This document shows positions 19,185 to 27,729 of a stretch of 64,000 bases of DNA, piece after piece (within the stretch, counting starts at the first letter, position 1; each line of letters begins with the position of its first letter). A program made the position numbers and the translations under genes. This DNA comes from Ruminococcus sp. (GTDB lineage: Bacteria; Bacillota; Clostridia; Oscillospirales; Ruminococcaceae). The DNA lies in NCBI GenBank assembly GCA_017484095.1, contig JAFUTU010000059.1, positions 38,949 through 102,948 of the forward strand, in the 5' to 3' direction. Below the pieces are notes generated by a model, which saw only the letters and a list, made by a program, of their open reading frames with translations, did no database searches and had not been told where the DNA came from.

Positions 19185-20438
19185 ATGCCGAATGAGACAC
19201 TGAAAAAATGCCTGTTCTGCGGAAAATCCGAGAACAAGGTAAAGAATATGTTCAGCGCAGGCAATGCCCATATCTGCGAGGAATGTGTCATTTACTGCTA
19301 TGATGTGCTTGCTGAGCAGGAGGGTCTGCCTGTGGCAAGACCAAAGGTTCAGGGCAGTAAGAGCACAAAGAACAAGTCAGGCATAGACCTTAAAAAGCCC
19401 TCTGAGATAAAGGCAGTGCTCGATGAGTACGTAATAGGGCAGGAGGCAGCCAAGATAGCTCTTTCAGTTGCGGTATACAATCATTACAAGAGGATAATGT
19501 CGCTCGATGATAATGATGATGTAGAGATTCAGAAGAGCAATGTTCTGCTCATAGGCCCTACAGGTACGGGTAAGACGCTGATCGCACAGACGCTGGCAAA
19601 GCTTCTGAACGTGCCGTTCGCTATTGCTGACGCTACCACTCTTACAGAGGCAGGATACGTCGGCGATGATGTTGAGAACGTACTGACAAGGCTGATACAG
19701 GCAGCTGATTATAACGTTGAGGCTGCACAAAACGGTATCATCTATATAGATGAGATAGATAAGATATCCAGAAAATCCGAGAACACCTCTATCACCCGTG
19801 ATGTCAGCGGTGAGGGCGTTCAGCAGGCGCTTCTGAAAATAGTTGAGGGTACAGTATCGAATGTGCCTCCTCAGGGCGGAAGAAAGCACCCGATGCAGGA
19901 GTTTATACACATTGATACAAAGAATATACTGTTTATCTGCGGAGGAGCGTTTGACGGCCTTGAAAAGGTCATCGAGAAAAGAACGGATTCGTCATCTCTC
20001 GGCTTTGGCGCAAATGTTAAGGCTAAGACAGAAGAGCATAACCTTATGCAGAAGGTGGTGCCTCATGACCTGGTGAAGTACGGCATCGTGCCTGAGCTGG
20101 TCGGAAGGCTGCCTGTTATAACAGTGCTCGAAGAGCTCGACGAGGATGCTCTTTGCAGGATACTTACAGAGCCTAAGAACTCTCTTATAAAGCAGTATAC
20201 AAAGCTGTTCAAGCTTGACGGCATCGACTTTGAAATAACTGATGATGCAATGAGAGAGATCGCCAAGGAGACCATCAAAGAAAAGACTGGTGCAAGAGGT
20301 CTGAGATCTGTAGTCGAAAGACTTCTTACAAAGCTGATGTTCGATGCGCCTTCCGATAAAACGATCAAAGGCATAAAGATCACTGCTGACTGTGTTACTA
20401 AAGGCGCTGAGCCTGAGATAATCAGAGAAGAACAATAA
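19185..20438 (+). CDS. clpX: ATP-dependent Clp protease ATP-binding subunit ClpX
   Basis: 417 residues. An N-terminal C4 zinc finger uses Cys9, Cys12, Cys31 and Cys34. The AAA+ core has Walker A GPTGTGKT, Walker [10 protein letters not shown] and the [10 protein letters not shown] sensor region. It unfolds tagged substrates and feeds them to ClpP. It ends in a strong terminator. Confidence 0.98.
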   Translation: MPNETLKKCLFCGKSENKVKNMFSAGNAHICEECVIYCYDVLAEQEGLPVARPKVQGSKSTKNKSGIDLKKPSEIKAVLDEYVIGQEAAKIALSVAVYNHYKRIMSLDDNDDVEIQKSNVLLIGPTGTGKTLIAQTLAKLLNVPFAIADATTLTEAGYVGDDVENVLTRLIQAADYNVEAAQNGIIYIDEIDKISRKSENTSITRDVSGEGVQQALLKIVEGTVSNVPPQGGRKHPMQEFIHIDTKNILFICGGAFDGLEKVIEKRTDSSSLGFGANVKAKTEEHNLMQKVVPHDLVKYGIVPELVGRLPVITVLEELDEDALCRILTEPKNSLIKQYTKLFKLDGIDFEITDDAMREIAKETIKEKTGARGLRSVVERLLTKLMFDAPSDKTIKGIKITADCVTKGAEPEIIREEQ

Positions 20439-20442
20439 AGAT

Positions 20443-20475
20443 AAAGCTCCCGAGGTCGTTTTCGGGAGCTTTTTT
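20443..20475 (+). terminator. terminator of the tig-clpP-clpX operon
   Basis: AAAGCTCCCGA pairs with TCGGGAGCTTT, followed by TTTTT. Confidence 0.92.
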
Positions 20476-20523
20476 GCATATAGTTCGCCTTGTCCGCATA
20501 TCTATTATCAAGGAGATGATGAT

Positions 20524-21240
20524 ATGAAAAAGCTTGAAGCGGTGATATGCTGTGCTTTGCTTTTAGTGTTCGGGGGGCTTTGCATTTACGGTAAAAGAAC
20601 AGGGGAGGCGATAATGACTTCCGCGGGGGTAAAAGCGTCTCCCGAGAGACCTGCTCTGGTAATAGATGCAGGCCACGGGGGTGCAGACGGCGGCTGCGTT
20701 TCGGTTAACGGGGCAGTTGAAAAGGATATAAACCTGAACATATTGCTGACATTGAGAGACACTATGACTGTAATGGGTTACGATGTGACCTGCACCAGAG
20801 AGACTGACACCTCTATCCATGATAAGGGTGTCGAGGGGCTCAAAAACCAGAAGCTCTCCGATATGAAAAACAGACTGGCGATCTTCGGGAAGTATAAGGA
20901 CGGTATCTCAGTATCTATCCACCAGAACCAGTTTACCGACCCGAAATACAGCGGAGCGCAGATGTTTTACAGTGAGAAAAACTCTGAGGGCGAGGTATTG
21001 GCGAAAATAATGCAGGGGCAGTTCAAGGCTCTGCTGCAGCCTGAGAATGAGCGTGAGGCTAAAGCTGTAGGAGATGACCTGTATCTGCTGGACAACACAA
21101 GTAACCCTGCCGTTATGATAGAGTGCGGCTTTCTCTCAAATCCTGATGAGGCAGCTAAGCTTGAAAGCGAAGCTTATCAGAAGCAGGTGGCTTTCACTAT
21201 TATGACAGGGATAAAAGAATATGAACTGAGTAAAAAATAA
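20524..21240 (+). CDS. N-acetylmuramoyl-L-alanine amidase (Amidase_3, CwlD-like)
   Basis: 238 residues. An N-terminal hydrophobic segment (about 4-24) acts as signal or anchor. The zinc motifs are VIDAGHGGADGG (His), Glu in GAVEKDINL, SIHQNQF (His) and the catalytic Glu in VMIECGFLSN. It cuts the amide between MurNAc and the stem peptide. The single domain and size resemble the sporulation amidase CwlD, but no muramic-lactam partner is visible. Confidence 0.9.
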   Translation: MKKLEAVICCALLLVFGGLCIYGKRTGEAIMTSAGVKASPERPALVIDAGHGGADGGCVSVNGAVEKDINLNILLTLRDTMTVMGYDVTCTRETDTSIHDKGVEGLKNQKLSDMKNRLAIFGKYKDGISVSIHQNQFTDPKYSGAQMFYSEKNSEGEVLAKIMQGQFKALLQPENEREAKAVGDDLYLLDNTSNPAVMIECGFLSNPDEAAKLESEAYQKQVAFTIMTGIKEYELSKK

Positions 21241-21268
21241 GAGACCTTTTCAGGCCTCTTATTTTTTA
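21236..21268. terminator. bidirectional terminator between convergent genes
   Basis: AATAAGAG pairs with CTCTTATT; the amidase stop codon and the stop of the opposite gene lie within the hairpin. A-rich and T-rich flanks serve both strands. Confidence 0.85.
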
Positions 21269-21699
21269 GTGGTTTTTAAATAACCCCAGTTGTCATCAAG
21301 CTCGGTCTCATAATTTTTATCGACCGAATCATCATCGGTATGGAAGATGTAATAGTGATCGTACTCTGAATAGTAGTCAACATCGTGCCCGTCATAGGAA
21401 AGATATATTATCCCAAGCTCTGACAGCTCACCGAAGGTATCGTCAAGACCTTTTATAAGGTCTTTGCAGCTGCTGACAGACCGCTTTCCGAAAGTCTTGC
21501 CGTAGTTCGTTATCCCCTCGGCAGTCCTGACAAATACTTTTTGGTTATCCTCCCAGACAGCTTTTATCCTGCTGTCGCTCCTGAGATAGCGCTGGTGTGC
21601 AAAGCCGATGATGACGACCGTCAGCAGAATAAGTATCACAATAAGCTTCTTCACTCTAGCAGGGGTGAGGAACTTTTTTTGCTTTGTCTCAGTTTCCAA
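21259..21699 (-). CDS. small membrane-anchored protein, unknown
   Basis: 146 residues from a TTG start at 21699, with GGAGGC upstream inside the end of trmB (11-base overlap). One membrane segment is visible (about 19-36), then an extracytoplasmic part with SYDGHDVDYYSEYDHYYIFH and many Asp/Tyr. No family is recognised. It is the last gene of the galK-trmB run. Confidence 0.7.
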   Translation of the reverse strand: METETKQKKFLTPARVKKLIVILILLTVVIIGFAHQRYLRSDSRIKAVWEDNQKVFVRTAEGITNYGKTFGKRSVSSCKDLIKGLDDTFGELSELGIIYLSYDGHDVDYYSEYDHYYIFHTDDDSVDKNYETELDDNWGYLKTTKK

Positions 21700-22360
21700 G
21701 GTATGCCTCCAGTCTGTATATCGGCTTTCCTATATCGGAAAACATTTTTTCGTATTCGGTAACTATGTTGCCCTCGAAATCACTGTTGTGAAGGTCAAGA
21801 GATATGTTTCTCAGCTTGTAGCCTGCCTCTGAGAACTGTTCTAATGAGAACTCAAAAAAGTGCATATTATCGGTCTTCTGGAAGATCGCTCCGCCGCTTT
21901 TGAGTAATTTTTTGTACAGTTCTAGAAATCTCACATGAGTGAGCCTGTGGGCAGCATAGGTGTTTTTCGGAAAAGGGCAGCTGAAATTAAGGTAGATGCA
22001 CTCTACTGAGTGCTCGGGGATAAAGCAGTCAAGGTATTCAGCGTTACCCCTTGCGAATCTTACGTTTTTGATATCCTGCTCCAATGCCTTTTCTGCTGCC
22101 TGAACGATAACGTTCGATGACTTTTCAACACCGATGATGTTAAAGTCAGTCTCACGCTTTGCAAGCTCGCAGGCAAACTGACCCTTGCCACAGCCAATCT
22201 CCAGTATCAGAGGAGCCTCACGCCCAAACAATTCTTCGGGCACTATCAGTTCCTTGTTTGATTTATCCGAAAAATCCTTGCTGTCTCTGTCCATACGGAA
22301 GATCATATCTCCGCATTTTTCAAGCCTTTCGTCAAGGTTTTTCTTTCTTCTCATCCGCAT
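21689..22360 (-). CDS. trmB: tRNA (guanine-N7-)-methyltransferase
   Basis: 223 residues; start after GAGAGGAA. The SAM-binding motif LEIGCGKGQFACELA is near residue 54, then FIGVEKS-like IIGVEKSSNV, NFSCPFPK in place of the usual NFPDPWPK, and the C-terminal TEYE motif. TrmB methylates G46 in the variable loop of tRNAs. The Phe-Ser-Cys-Pro change in the usually acidic FPDPW stretch is unusual and lies near the active site. Confidence 0.9.
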   Translation of the reverse strand: MRMRRKKNLDERLEKCGDMIFRMDRDSKDFSDKSNKELIVPEELFGREAPLILEIGCGKGQFACELAKRETDFNIIGVEKSSNVIVQAAEKALEQDIKNVRFARGNAEYLDCFIPEHSVECIYLNFSCPFPKNTYAAHRLTHVRFLELYKKLLKSGGAIFQKTDNMHFFEFSLEQFSEAGYKLRNISLDLHNSDFEGNIVTEYEKMFSDIGKPIYRLEAYLGN

Positions 22361-22372
22361 AGTGTTTTCCTC

Positions 22373-22933
22373 TCAGTTCTGGCTCTTTTGTTTTTTGCTC
22401 ATGCTCTCGATGATCGCCGAAATGATATTTGATACAGCCGTTACCCCAACGAACGAAAACATCACGCACATTATCAGCCATTTGTAGTTAGGTATGATCT
22501 TGTCAGGTTTCTTTGCGATATAGCACCTCATACCGTCATGCTCGATGCTCTTGTCTTTTTTGATGTACGGTCCTTCATCCCAGACGATGACAATGCCGCC
22601 CTCATCAACGCTTTTGATATAGCTCGGCAGCTCAGTCTTATCACTGATCGCGATAAGGTAATCACTCTTGGTCAGATCCCGGCATTTGAAATAGTGATAG
22701 CCGTTTTCGGTCTCTGTGTAGGTAACGTTCTCGGTAGATGCGTTGCCTAACGTTGAGCGATCTTTTACTTCACTGTTCCGGTATCTGTTATAGACAAAGC
22801 TGGTTACGGCCGCTGCTGCGATAAGAACAAACAGAACATTGCTTACAGGCTTTCTCTTGCCTTTAAGCGTAAATACTGTAACGATAACAGTGCAGATCAC
22901 AGCTGCGATCAGCAAGATCAGCGTTATGTTCAT
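22373..22933 (-). CDS. uncharacterised membrane protein
   Basis: 186 residues with two N-terminal hydrophobic segments (about 1-22 and 30-48) and one near the C-terminus (about 150-172). In between is an extracytoplasmic domain (YHYFKCRDLTKSDYLIAISD...VIVWDEGPYI). It ends in a charged KKQKSQN. No known family. AAAGGAAAA precedes the ATG. Confidence 0.7.
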   Translation of the reverse strand: MNITLILLIAAVICTVIVTVFTLKGKRKPVSNVLFVLIAAAAVTSFVYNRYRNSEVKDRSTLGNASTENVTYTETENGYHYFKCRDLTKSDYLIAISDKTELPSYIKSVDEGGIVIVWDEGPYIKKDKSIEHDGMRCYIAKKPDKIIPNYKWLIMCVMFSFVGVTAVSNIISAIIESMSKKQKSQN

Positions 22934-22935
22934 TT

Positions 22936-23472
22936 TTATTTTCCTTTGTGCTTTTTTCTAATTTTATGTATAAAATAATCTGTATCCGATGTAACATTCA
23001 GCCACATTGCTGCCGAGCCTGTCAGTACGTTCTCGAAAGGATATACAGTCAGCATTATCTCGGGCATATCATCGCCTGAAAAATGCGGCGTCACCTTAAA
23101 GCTGATCTCGTTGTTCATACGGTTTATCATATCTTGCTCGGAAACTTTTTTGAAAGGCTTGCTGTCAATGGCATCAGGTATTTTTATATCGGGAAATCTT
23201 GCCTGATAAATGCGCTTGCCGTCACTTTTTGTGATAAGCTTGAGATCATATCTCACAGGCTGCAGCTTTCCCTTAACATAGCAGTTCCTTGTCAGTCCGG
23301 AAAAGGTTACCCTGCCGTTATCTATGTCATCTCCCGAGATAGCTACGCAAAGCCCCTTTGCAGATGCCTTGCCGCTGCTTTCCACCCCGAAGGAGAACGC
23401 AAGACCGTCTATCATTACCTCACCGCAGGTGGAAAACCTGAGACTCACCTGCTTTTTTGCACCGCCAAACAT
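22936..23472 (-). CDS. uncharacterised soluble protein
   Basis: 178 residues, beta-rich, no membrane segment. It starts after AAGGAGAAG, 9 bases beyond galK, and ends 2 bases before the next gene. It contains VSLRFSTCGEVMIDG and an ending with RKKHKGK. I recognise no family. Confidence 0.7.
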   Translation of the reverse strand: MFGGAKKQVSLRFSTCGEVMIDGLAFSFGVESSGKASAKGLCVAISGDDIDNGRVTFSGLTRNCYVKGKLQPVRYDLKLITKSDGKRIYQARFPDIKIPDAIDSKPFKKVSEQDMINRMNNEISFKVTPHFSGDDMPEIMLTVYPFENVLTGSAAMWLNVTSDTDYFIHKIRKKHKGK

Positions 23473-23481
23473 AGCTTCTCC

Positions 23482-24720
23482 TTAAAGGCTTACCTCGGCG
23501 CCGCCGACAGGTCTTATCGACAGCACGTAGCATGAGCTTTCACCAAACACAGCTTCTATCTTCTTTCTGAACTCGTCCAGTATATCGTTCGGAACGAAAG
23601 CCTGGATAGTGCCTGCAAAGCCTCCTCCGTGAACTCTGCAGGCACCTCTGCCCCCGAGAGCGCTCTTCGCGATATAAAGTGCCAGTGAAAGTCCCTGGGA
23701 ATTCGGTGCGGAGGACGCAAATATGTTTTGCAGATACTTGTATGACGAATCACCCGATTCATTTATCAGCCTGAGGAAGCTGTCGATGTCGCCTTCCTCA
23801 AGAGCCTTTGCCTGTGCCGGAACTCTGTCATTGTCATCAAAGAAATGCAAAGCTCGCAGGACGGCTCTGTCACTGCATTTTTCGCGTACAGCCTTTATAT
23901 TATCGAGAAGCTGCTCTTTAGTTATCTCTCTGAGAACGCTTTTGCCGAAAAACTCAGCAACAGACTTCATCTCCTGAGGGATAGCTGCATATTCGGGAGT
24001 AAGGTCGGCATGGTCTCCCTTGGTGTCAACTATGCAGAGTGCATAGCCCGAGCCTGCAAAGTCATAGTCTACCTTATTGATGACCGGCTCTTTGACATCC
24101 TTGAAGTCGATAGTTATGAAGCTTCCGACAGATGAAGCCATCTGATCCATAAGACCTGAAGGCTTGCCGAAATAAACGTTCTCGGCATATTGGGAAAGCT
24201 GAGCGACCTCAACAGCGGAGACAGCATGATCGTTATACAAGCCGTTCAGTATCGTGCCAATGAGGACCTCAAAAGCTGCCGATGATGAAAGCCCCGATCC
24301 TTTAAGTACGTTTGAAGTGGTGTAAGCCTTGAAGCCGCCTGCCTTGTGGCCGTTTTTGATAAAGCCTGCCGCCATTCCTCTGATAAGTGAAGCTGAGGTG
24401 TTTTTATCATTCTCCTTTACTTCCGTATCGGAAATATCTATCACGTCCTGAGGGAAGCCTTCGGACTTTACGGTAATAACATGGTCATCGGTCTCTCTGA
24501 CCGCAGCGATAACATCGAGAGATACGCCTGCCGCAAACACACGGCCGAGGTTATGGTCTGTATGGTTGCCGCCTATCTCTGTTCTGCCAGGGGCTGAGAA
24601 AAAGCGAGTCGGCTTCTCACCAAAGAGGTTTTCAAACTCCTCGGCAGCTTTAAGGTACCTCTCCCGCTGCATCGGTATTTTGTCAGCAGTGTAGATATCT
24701 TCAAGAGTATAGCTTTTCAT
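23482..24720 (-). CDS. galK: galactokinase
   Basis: 412 residues from the ATG at 24720, with AAAGGACG upstream. The galactokinase signature PGRTEIGGNHTDHNLG is near residue 44, and the ATP-binding GHMP motif GSGLSSSAAFEVLIG near residue 134. The C-terminal GGGFAGTIQAFVP is the third GHMP motif. It phosphorylates galactose at C1 (Leloir pathway). galT and galE are not next to it; the downstream genes are unrelated. Confidence 0.95.
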   Translation of the reverse strand: MKSYTLEDIYTADKIPMQRERYLKAAEEFENLFGEKPTRFFSAPGRTEIGGNHTDHNLGRVFAAGVSLDVIAAVRETDDHVITVKSEGFPQDVIDISDTEVKENDKNTSASLIRGMAAGFIKNGHKAGGFKAYTTSNVLKGSGLSSSAAFEVLIGTILNGLYNDHAVSAVEVAQLSQYAENVYFGKPSGLMDQMASSVGSFITIDFKDVKEPVINKVDYDFAGSGYALCIVDTKGDHADLTPEYAAIPQEMKSVAEFFGKSVLREITKEQLLDNIKAVREKCSDRAVLRALHFFDDNDRVPAQAKALEEGDIDSFLRLINESGDSSYKYLQNIFASSAPNSQGLSLALYIAKSALGGRGACRVHGGGFAGTIQAFVPNDILDEFRKKIEAVFGESSCYVLSIRPVGGAEVSL

Positions 24721-24752
24721 AGGTAAACGTCCTTTCATAAATGTTTTTTCTC

Positions 24753-24781
24753 ATTATATCACAGACTTAAAAAAAAGTAAA
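24753..24781 (-). promoter_or_regulatory. promoter of galK
   Basis: On the minus strand TTTACT (24776-24781), a 17-bp spacer, TATAAT (24753-24758). The -35 box directly abuts the family A repeat at 24782. Confidence 0.72.
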
Positions 24782-24803
24782 GTGCTCGCCGCACGGCTGG
24801 ACA
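24782..24803 (+). repeat. family A dispersed repeat, copy 2
   Basis: GTGCTCGCCGCACGGCTGG, immediately upstream of the galK -35 box (galK is on the opposite strand). Confidence 0.7.
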
Positions 24804-25393
24804 GTATACAACTGCGAAAAAATACTCATCTTCTCATTTTTCTTTTTGCTTTAGTATTTCCTGCACAAGGTTGAAGTCATGCTGAGGGATTATAGCAGGA
24901 TGTGTGTTTTCAAATATGACGCGGTTCTCTTTCGGATTTTAGAAGCGTTTTTTGTACCTGAAGAACTTAACGATATAGAATTATTGTTCTTTAAACTCTT
25001 GATCCCAGTAATTATAAATATATGCCAGATTTGTTATAATTATCAGATTCTTTTCTCCATAAACGAAAGAGCTCGATCAGCACGAAAAAGCATCTTCAAG
25101 AAATCAAGGTTTCTCTATAAGCCAAAGCAATTGAAATAGTACAAGTCCATTCTTGCAATACGTGTTTAGCGAAGTTGATGGTAAAACAGAAATAATTGAT
25201 GATGCGGCATGCCTGCTTTGGTGTACGGCAGTCATTTTGTTTTTGGATATGGTAATATTTAGGCGCTTTCAGGATGTTTTATGTTATATAATTTAATTAT
25301 ATAGAGGTCAAGCGGTTAATTATTACAAGAAACGTGCTGATTTTTACATTTAGGTTGAAATCGACAAAAAATGTGCTATAATAAGAAAAATAT
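24804..25393. other. degenerate AT-rich region at the left edge of the accessory island
   Basis: About 590 bases without a convincing gene. An 86-codon plus-strand frame (24879-25139) has no ribosome site and no recognisable motif. Short frames such as VDGKTEIIDDAACLLW around 25180 look like fragments of a decayed gene. It probably records past insertions. Confidence 0.5.
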
Positions 25394-25600
25394 CTAACCT
25401 ATGTTCAGCTTGTTTCCAGGATGCTTGGTTTTGAGAATTTCTTTCTGTTTGTCAGAAGTCACATTAGTGTAGATCTGAGTTGTAGTGATAGAGCTATGTC
25501 CGAGCATTCTCTGAATATAGCGAATGTCAACATCTTCCGAATGTAGTGATGTAGACCTCGCAACTCGGGCTGCGGTAGAAAAATAATTCAAGAATGGCTG
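25394..25600 (-). pseudogene. truncated tyrosine recombinase (C-terminal fragment)
   Basis: On the minus strand the last about 55 residues read as an integrase C-terminus: SLHSEDVDIRYIQRMLGHSS, then TTTQIYTNVTSDKQKEIL and KHPGNKL. These contain the late catalytic His and Tyr (LGHSS and IYT). The Arg and His-x-x-Arg boxes are missing, and upstream frame sequence is unrelated. It is a relic, in opposite orientation to the intact integrase at 25731. Confidence 0.8.
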
Positions 25601-25730
25601 CGTTGCGAACGGAACATCGAGTCTGATAGTCGGTTTTGGCGAAAATGATCTGCTGATATGCAAATGTTATATAACAATACAACTAAACTTCTCGAGAATT
25701 TAGAATATAAAATTGAGGAGTTATATTGTT

Positions 25731-26564
25731 ATGCTTACAAAAAGACTTATTGATAGTATGCCTGAATACAAAGCTTACTTACTAACTAAAGAGCTTAGCG
25801 AGCATACTGTGAGAAAGTATATGAGTGATATTGAGCATATGCTTGCATATCTTAATGTAACAGTGCTTACACACGGCGATATTGTTGAGTACAAAACGCA
25901 TCTGATGTCAAAGTATAAAAGCTCAACGGTCAATTCGTATATCATTTCTGTAAACGGATTTTTTAAGTGGCTTGATAGAGACGAGCTTTGTGTAGGTCTT
26001 GTCAAAGTACAGCGCCGCTATTTTTCGTCTGCGCAGATGTCTGTTAAAAACTACCGCGTGATGCTTGACTATGCAAATAGATCCGGCATGGACAAAAAAT
26101 GGTATCTTATTATGCGCTGCCTTGGCGGTATGGGCATAAGAGTCGGAGAGCTTAAATTTATAACTGTCGATGCTATATACTGCGGCTATGCAGAGATCAA
26201 TTTCAAATCAAAGCAACGCACTATCCTGATCCCCGAGGAGCTCCGTAATATGTTGATAGATCACTGCGCTCGTGAGAATCTGAACGGCGGCAGTGTTTTT
26301 TTAAATAAAAAACATACTGCTCCGATCGATCCCTCTGTAATATGGAGAAATCTCAAAAGAATAGCTGATAAGGTCGGGATAGACAGCAGCACTGTTTATC
26401 CGCATAGCTTTCGCCGTATGTTTGCAAGGACTTACATGGAGGTATACGGAAACATAGTAGACCTTGCTGATATACTTGGTCACAGCTCTATCGAGACCAC
26501 AAGGATCTATACTAAACAATCAAAGGAAGTACAAAGAAATAAACTTGATAAACTTGGATTATAA
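25731..26564 (+). CDS. tyrosine recombinase / integrase
   Basis: 277 residues from the ATG at 25731, with GAGGAG upstream. A SAM-like N-terminal core-binding domain covers about 10-90. All catalytic residues are visible: Arg137 (MGIRVGELKF), Lys159 or 161, His225 and Arg228 (HSFRRMF), His251 (LGHSS), Tyr260 (RIYT). It resembles XerC/D-type and phage integrases. It sits at the left of the DUF2589 operon and ends in its own terminator, so it may have mobilised this island. No excisionase is visible. Confidence 0.9.
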   Translation: MLTKRLIDSMPEYKAYLLTKELSEHTVRKYMSDIEHMLAYLNVTVLTHGDIVEYKTHLMSKYKSSTVNSYIISVNGFFKWLDRDELCVGLVKVQRRYFSSAQMSVKNYRVMLDYANRSGMDKKWYLIMRCLGGMGIRVGELKFITVDAIYCGYAEINFKSKQRTILIPEELRNMLIDHCARENLNGGSVFLNKKHTAPIDPSVIWRNLKRIADKVGIDSSTVYPHSFRRMFARTYMEVYGNIVDLADILGHSSIETTRIYTKQSKEVQRNKLDKLGL

Positions 26565-26669
26565 AATGCAAGATAATACAACATTATTCTGCATTTGTCA
26601 ACCCCTTTTTGAAAATTTTTTAAGTAAATTTTCAGTGAACAGGAATATTATTTTTTAAAACCAATTTTA

Positions 26670-26719
26670 CCCGTTCAGATGTCGGCTTTTCAGCTGTATC
26701 TGAACGGGCTTTTCTGTTT
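26670..26719 (+). terminator. terminator of the integrase gene
   Basis: CCCGTTCAGAT pairs perfectly with ATCTGAACGGG, followed by CTTTTCTGTTT. It separates the integrase from the DUF2589 operon. Confidence 0.85.
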
Positions 26720-26745
26720 ATAAAGTCCGGAAAATGCAATATAAT
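26717..26745 (+). promoter_or_regulatory. putative promoter of the DUF2589 operon
   Basis: TTTATA (26717-26722), a 17-bp spacer, TATAAT (26740-26745). A second TATAAT at 26750 lacks a -35 box. Confidence 0.5.
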
Positions 26746-26760
26746 GTTGTATAATGTGAC

Positions 26761-26772
26761 TATGGTACCATA
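26761..26772. promoter_or_regulatory. perfect palindrome downstream of the -10 box (candidate operator)
   Basis: TATGGTACCATA is a perfect 12-bp palindrome, between the promoter and the first operon gene. Confidence 0.4.
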
Positions 26773-26796
26773 AATCACAAAATATCAGGAGGAATT

Positions 26797-27714
26797 ATGA
26801 TGTACAATCCCGCAGATGAAGTATCGTCGATCAATTTTGGCGCAATAATCGGCGGTGCGTTAAACGCAGTAGTTAGCGCACAGAAGGAATCAGCAGAAAC
26901 AACTGTCGATTTTGTCAGAAAGGTTGGCTTTAAGCCCGGCTCTATTGATGCTCAGACCGGCAAAGAGGTAGGCGTAGGCGATCCTATATGTGTATCATTT
27001 TCTTATGACAAAGAGGTCTCGCCGTCACAGGTACAGAACACAAGGAGCATTACCGTAACGGTAACAGACGGAGGCAGCGGCTATACAAATGAAAAGCCTG
27101 TCACCATTGCCGTCGAAGGAAATATAATAAGCGGTACAAATGTCAGACTCACACCAGATGGGGCGATAGAGGCTGTAGATCTGACTGTCATACCGTCGGG
27201 CAGCTATATTACAGACGGCGCCGCCGTAACTGCTTCACAGGAGAAGGAGGACGGCACGGTGAATACATCTGCAAAGCTCGAACTTTCTGTAACCGAGTCC
27301 GAGACGGCTATCCCTGCACTCTATCAGAAAATGCAGATCGAAGTGCCTATACTCACAATGATGCCTATCCCGTTTATCAAGATAGATCACACGGACATTG
27401 AGTTCAACGTGAAGATCAATTCGATAACAAACTCCAACAGCGCCGATTCAAGCAACAGCAGCGTTACAACAGATTCGAACGCAGGCTATAAGGGTTGGTG
27501 GGGATTCCATGCATCAACAAATCTAAAGACTTCTGTATCAAATCAGAAAACAAGTTCGTCCGGAGAAGAGGTCAAGAAGGATTATTCGCTCAATATCAAG
27601 GTACACGCAGTTCAGGACGATATTCCCGAGGGTATGTCGAGGATACTTGATATTCTTGAGCAGTCCATCACTACAAAAGTAATATCTCAGCCGGCGGAAA
27701 AAGCTGATAGTTGA
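26797..27714 (+). CDS. DUF2589 domain-containing protein with inserted beta repeat
   Basis: 305 residues (or 304 from the second ATG), start after AGGAGGAATT. The N-terminus (IIGGALNAVVSAQKESAETT, DFVRKVGF) and the C-terminal half (VPILTMMPIPFIKIDHTDIEFNVKINS at 183-209, split here for length, then KDYSLNIKVHAVQDDIPEGM at 261-280 and ILDILEQSI) match DUF2589, which has no known function. Residues about 85-148 are an insertion with GGSGYT...PVTIAVEGN and a second degenerate unit SGSYITDGAAVTA, like glycine-rich repeats of phage fibre proteins. No signal peptide or membrane segment. It heads a five- or six-gene operon. Confidence 0.82.
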   Translation: MMYNPADEVSSINFGAIIGGALNAVVSAQKESAETTVDFVRKVGFKPGSIDAQTGKEVGVGDPICVSFSYDKEVSPSQVQNTRSITVTVTDGGSGYTNEKPVTIAVEGNIISGTNVRLTPDGAIEAVDLTVIPSGSYITDGAAVTASQEKEDGTVNTSAKLELSVTESETAIPALYQKMQIEVPILTMMPIPFIKIDHTDIEFNVKINSITNSNSADSSNSSVTTDSNAGYKGWWGFHASTNLKTSVSNQKTSSSGEEVKKDYSLNIKVHAVQDDIPEGMSRILDILEQSITTKVISQPAEKADS

Positions 27715-27729
27715 TCGAGGTGATCCGAT

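Noticed and set aside
24879..25139. 86-codon plus-strand open frame
   Set aside because: No ribosome site or recognisable domain; the surrounding DNA looks degenerate.
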